Shown in pieces: positions 63,011-64,000 of a stretch of DNA of 64,000 nt. The DNA is from Lineus longissimus. Taxonomy: Eukaryota; Nemertea; Pilidiophora; Heteronemertea; Lineidae. The position numbers and the translations under genes are program-made. How positions within the stretch are numbered: position 1 is the stretch's first letter; each line of letters starts with the position of its first letter. The stretch is from contig NC_088315.1 in the NCBI RefSeq assembly GCF_910592395.1, positions 6,512,501-6,576,500 of the forward strand, written 5' to 3'. A model generated the notes under the pieces. That model saw only the letters and a list, made by a program, of their open reading frames with translations, made no database searches and was not told the DNA's origin.

Positions 63011-64000
63011 GTAAGTCTCACTTTGTTGAATAGATTGAGAGTAGTGTGGGCTGAATTATGAATGGTCATAGCCTTGACATGTGGATGCTGGGGGGTTAGG
63101 CAAAGGACAATCTCATCGATCCAAAAAGATTGTCAGCTAGGTTCTTGATATTATATCAGAACTCTTTCATCACAAGCAGTAAGAATTTTCCCTTGATCTT
63201 ATATCCATTCACTGTGGATTTTGTCAGCACTATGGGTGACATAGGTTGCCTGAGGACAACAGGTGACGATGATAATTTATAATTTGTTGACACCAACTTC
63301 TTGAGCCGGAAATGGAGGGATGCAATACACCTCTGCAGGAACAAGCCAGATAAGAACAGACACAGGGGTCTTCAACTTTCCCACACACGGTCAGATCCTC
63401 GGATCCTCCATCCCAGAAGTCATCTGTTGTCATCAGGTGACCTCAGTCAACCATAGGACTGATGAAGACCATACTGTATGGATGAAATATTTACTCAAGG
63501 TACTTTTGCCTGTGGATGTGATAAGATTTCTAATATACTATCAAGGACAATCTGGTTTTTAAAATGGGTTAGGGTAGGTAACAAACATAGTCATTTTCAA
63601 TTCTCCTGATTAATCCCAACCTGTAGTTACCTCGTAGATCTCTTAATGACTTTGTATCCCCCAGCTATCCTAACCCTGTCAATAGCGTTACTATACTTCC
63701 GTAGAAATTTTTGCATTATTTGGTAGGCTACATGTCGTGTCATCATTTGATAGTTTTAGTTACAAGCTGAGTCTGATTGCAATCAAGAAATTATACGCAG
63801 ACTATGCAGCCATATTCCTTCCCCTTAGTGTAGTTGCAACACCCGAGGTACAACCTCATGATTTTGTTGATTATTTTTCTTTTTTTACATATTTACCATC
63901 AACTGGCTTCCCACGTGCATCCCGCATTGGTGATCTAATCCAAAGTGACTAAATTTCTTGTCATTTTAACTATCACTCTCAGTTTAGTTCAGACCGATAC
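63011..64000. other. NCKAP1 intron running off the right edge
   Basis: No further NCKAP1 exon is visible; the next should encode the conserved segment following the RRLG motif. A CTGATGA-hairpin-GAAA sequence at 63459-63487 resembles a hammerhead ribozyme core, but flanking stems are not convincing. The open frame at 63737-63952 (+) is not recognised. Confidence 0.4.

Overview
The window is a stretch of animal nuclear genome. The genes have many short exons with GT/AG introns of a few hundred bases, the DNA is AT-rich, and there are scattered tRNA-derived SINE relics, foldback/MITE elements and a LINE 3' end. The gene set (ACP1, LIX1/LIX1L, LRRIQ1, ITFG2, GATD1, a DSTYK-family gene, NCKAP1) is general for bilaterian animals. 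Compact introns and marine-type repeats suggest a marine invertebrate such as a hemichordate, echinoderm, cephalochordate or spiralian; the sequence alone does not decide between them. There is no sign of bacterial or viral genes.

Layout. 1-3842: no firm gene; a small MITE, a tRNA-Phe-like gene, a decayed tandem repeat and the 3' UTR of ACP1. 3843-5817 (-): ACP1, low-molecular-weight tyrosine phosphatase, complete in 6 exons. 7007-9385 (+): LIX1/LIX1L, 4 coding exons. 11913-22006 (-): LRRIQ1, 20 coding exons, 1617 aa. 22695-26512 (+): ITFG2, a KICSTOR subunit, 11 exons, head to head with LRRIQ1; its stop codon lies inside a 60-bp tandem repeat. 28136-32371 (+): GATD1, first exon not found. 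34474-38615 (-): an unrecognised gene with a charged N-terminal part and a hydrophobic C-terminus, 5' end not found. 39570-45219 (-): two tandem Rab-like GTPases. 46819-51533 (+): a DSTYK-family protein with an intact large GTPase domain and a degenerate kinase domain. 53466-63010 (+): NCKAP1/HEM (WAVE complex), the first ~900 codons; the gene runs off the right edge.

Two observations stand out. First, the DSTYK-family gene keeps all GTPase motifs (GQVNCGKS, DAPG, NKID) but has lost the kinase DFG (SHW) and the HRD arginine, which is roughly the reverse of vertebrate DSTYK. Second, the Rab-like pair arose by a duplication that did not include the first coding exon. The proximal copy (39570-42071) opens with a splice acceptor and has no leader of its own, yet it is in frame with the leader exon of the distal copy (45181-45219). 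This suggests one promoter serving two alternative GTPase bodies. Both copies carry DTYGGE instead of DTAGQE, so the catalytic glutamine is missing.

The genes do not form one pathway. Several act in signalling and trafficking (ITFG2 in mTORC1 control, the Rab-like GTPases, NCKAP1 in Rac/WAVE/Arp2/3 actin control), and LRRIQ1 has a ciliary/axonemal-type architecture. Exon boundaries were read by eye from homology, GT/AG sites and reading phase. In the five genes whose two ends are both visible as single genes (ACP1, LIX1L, LRRIQ1, ITFG2, DSTYK-like) the exon lengths sum to whole codons, which supports the models.
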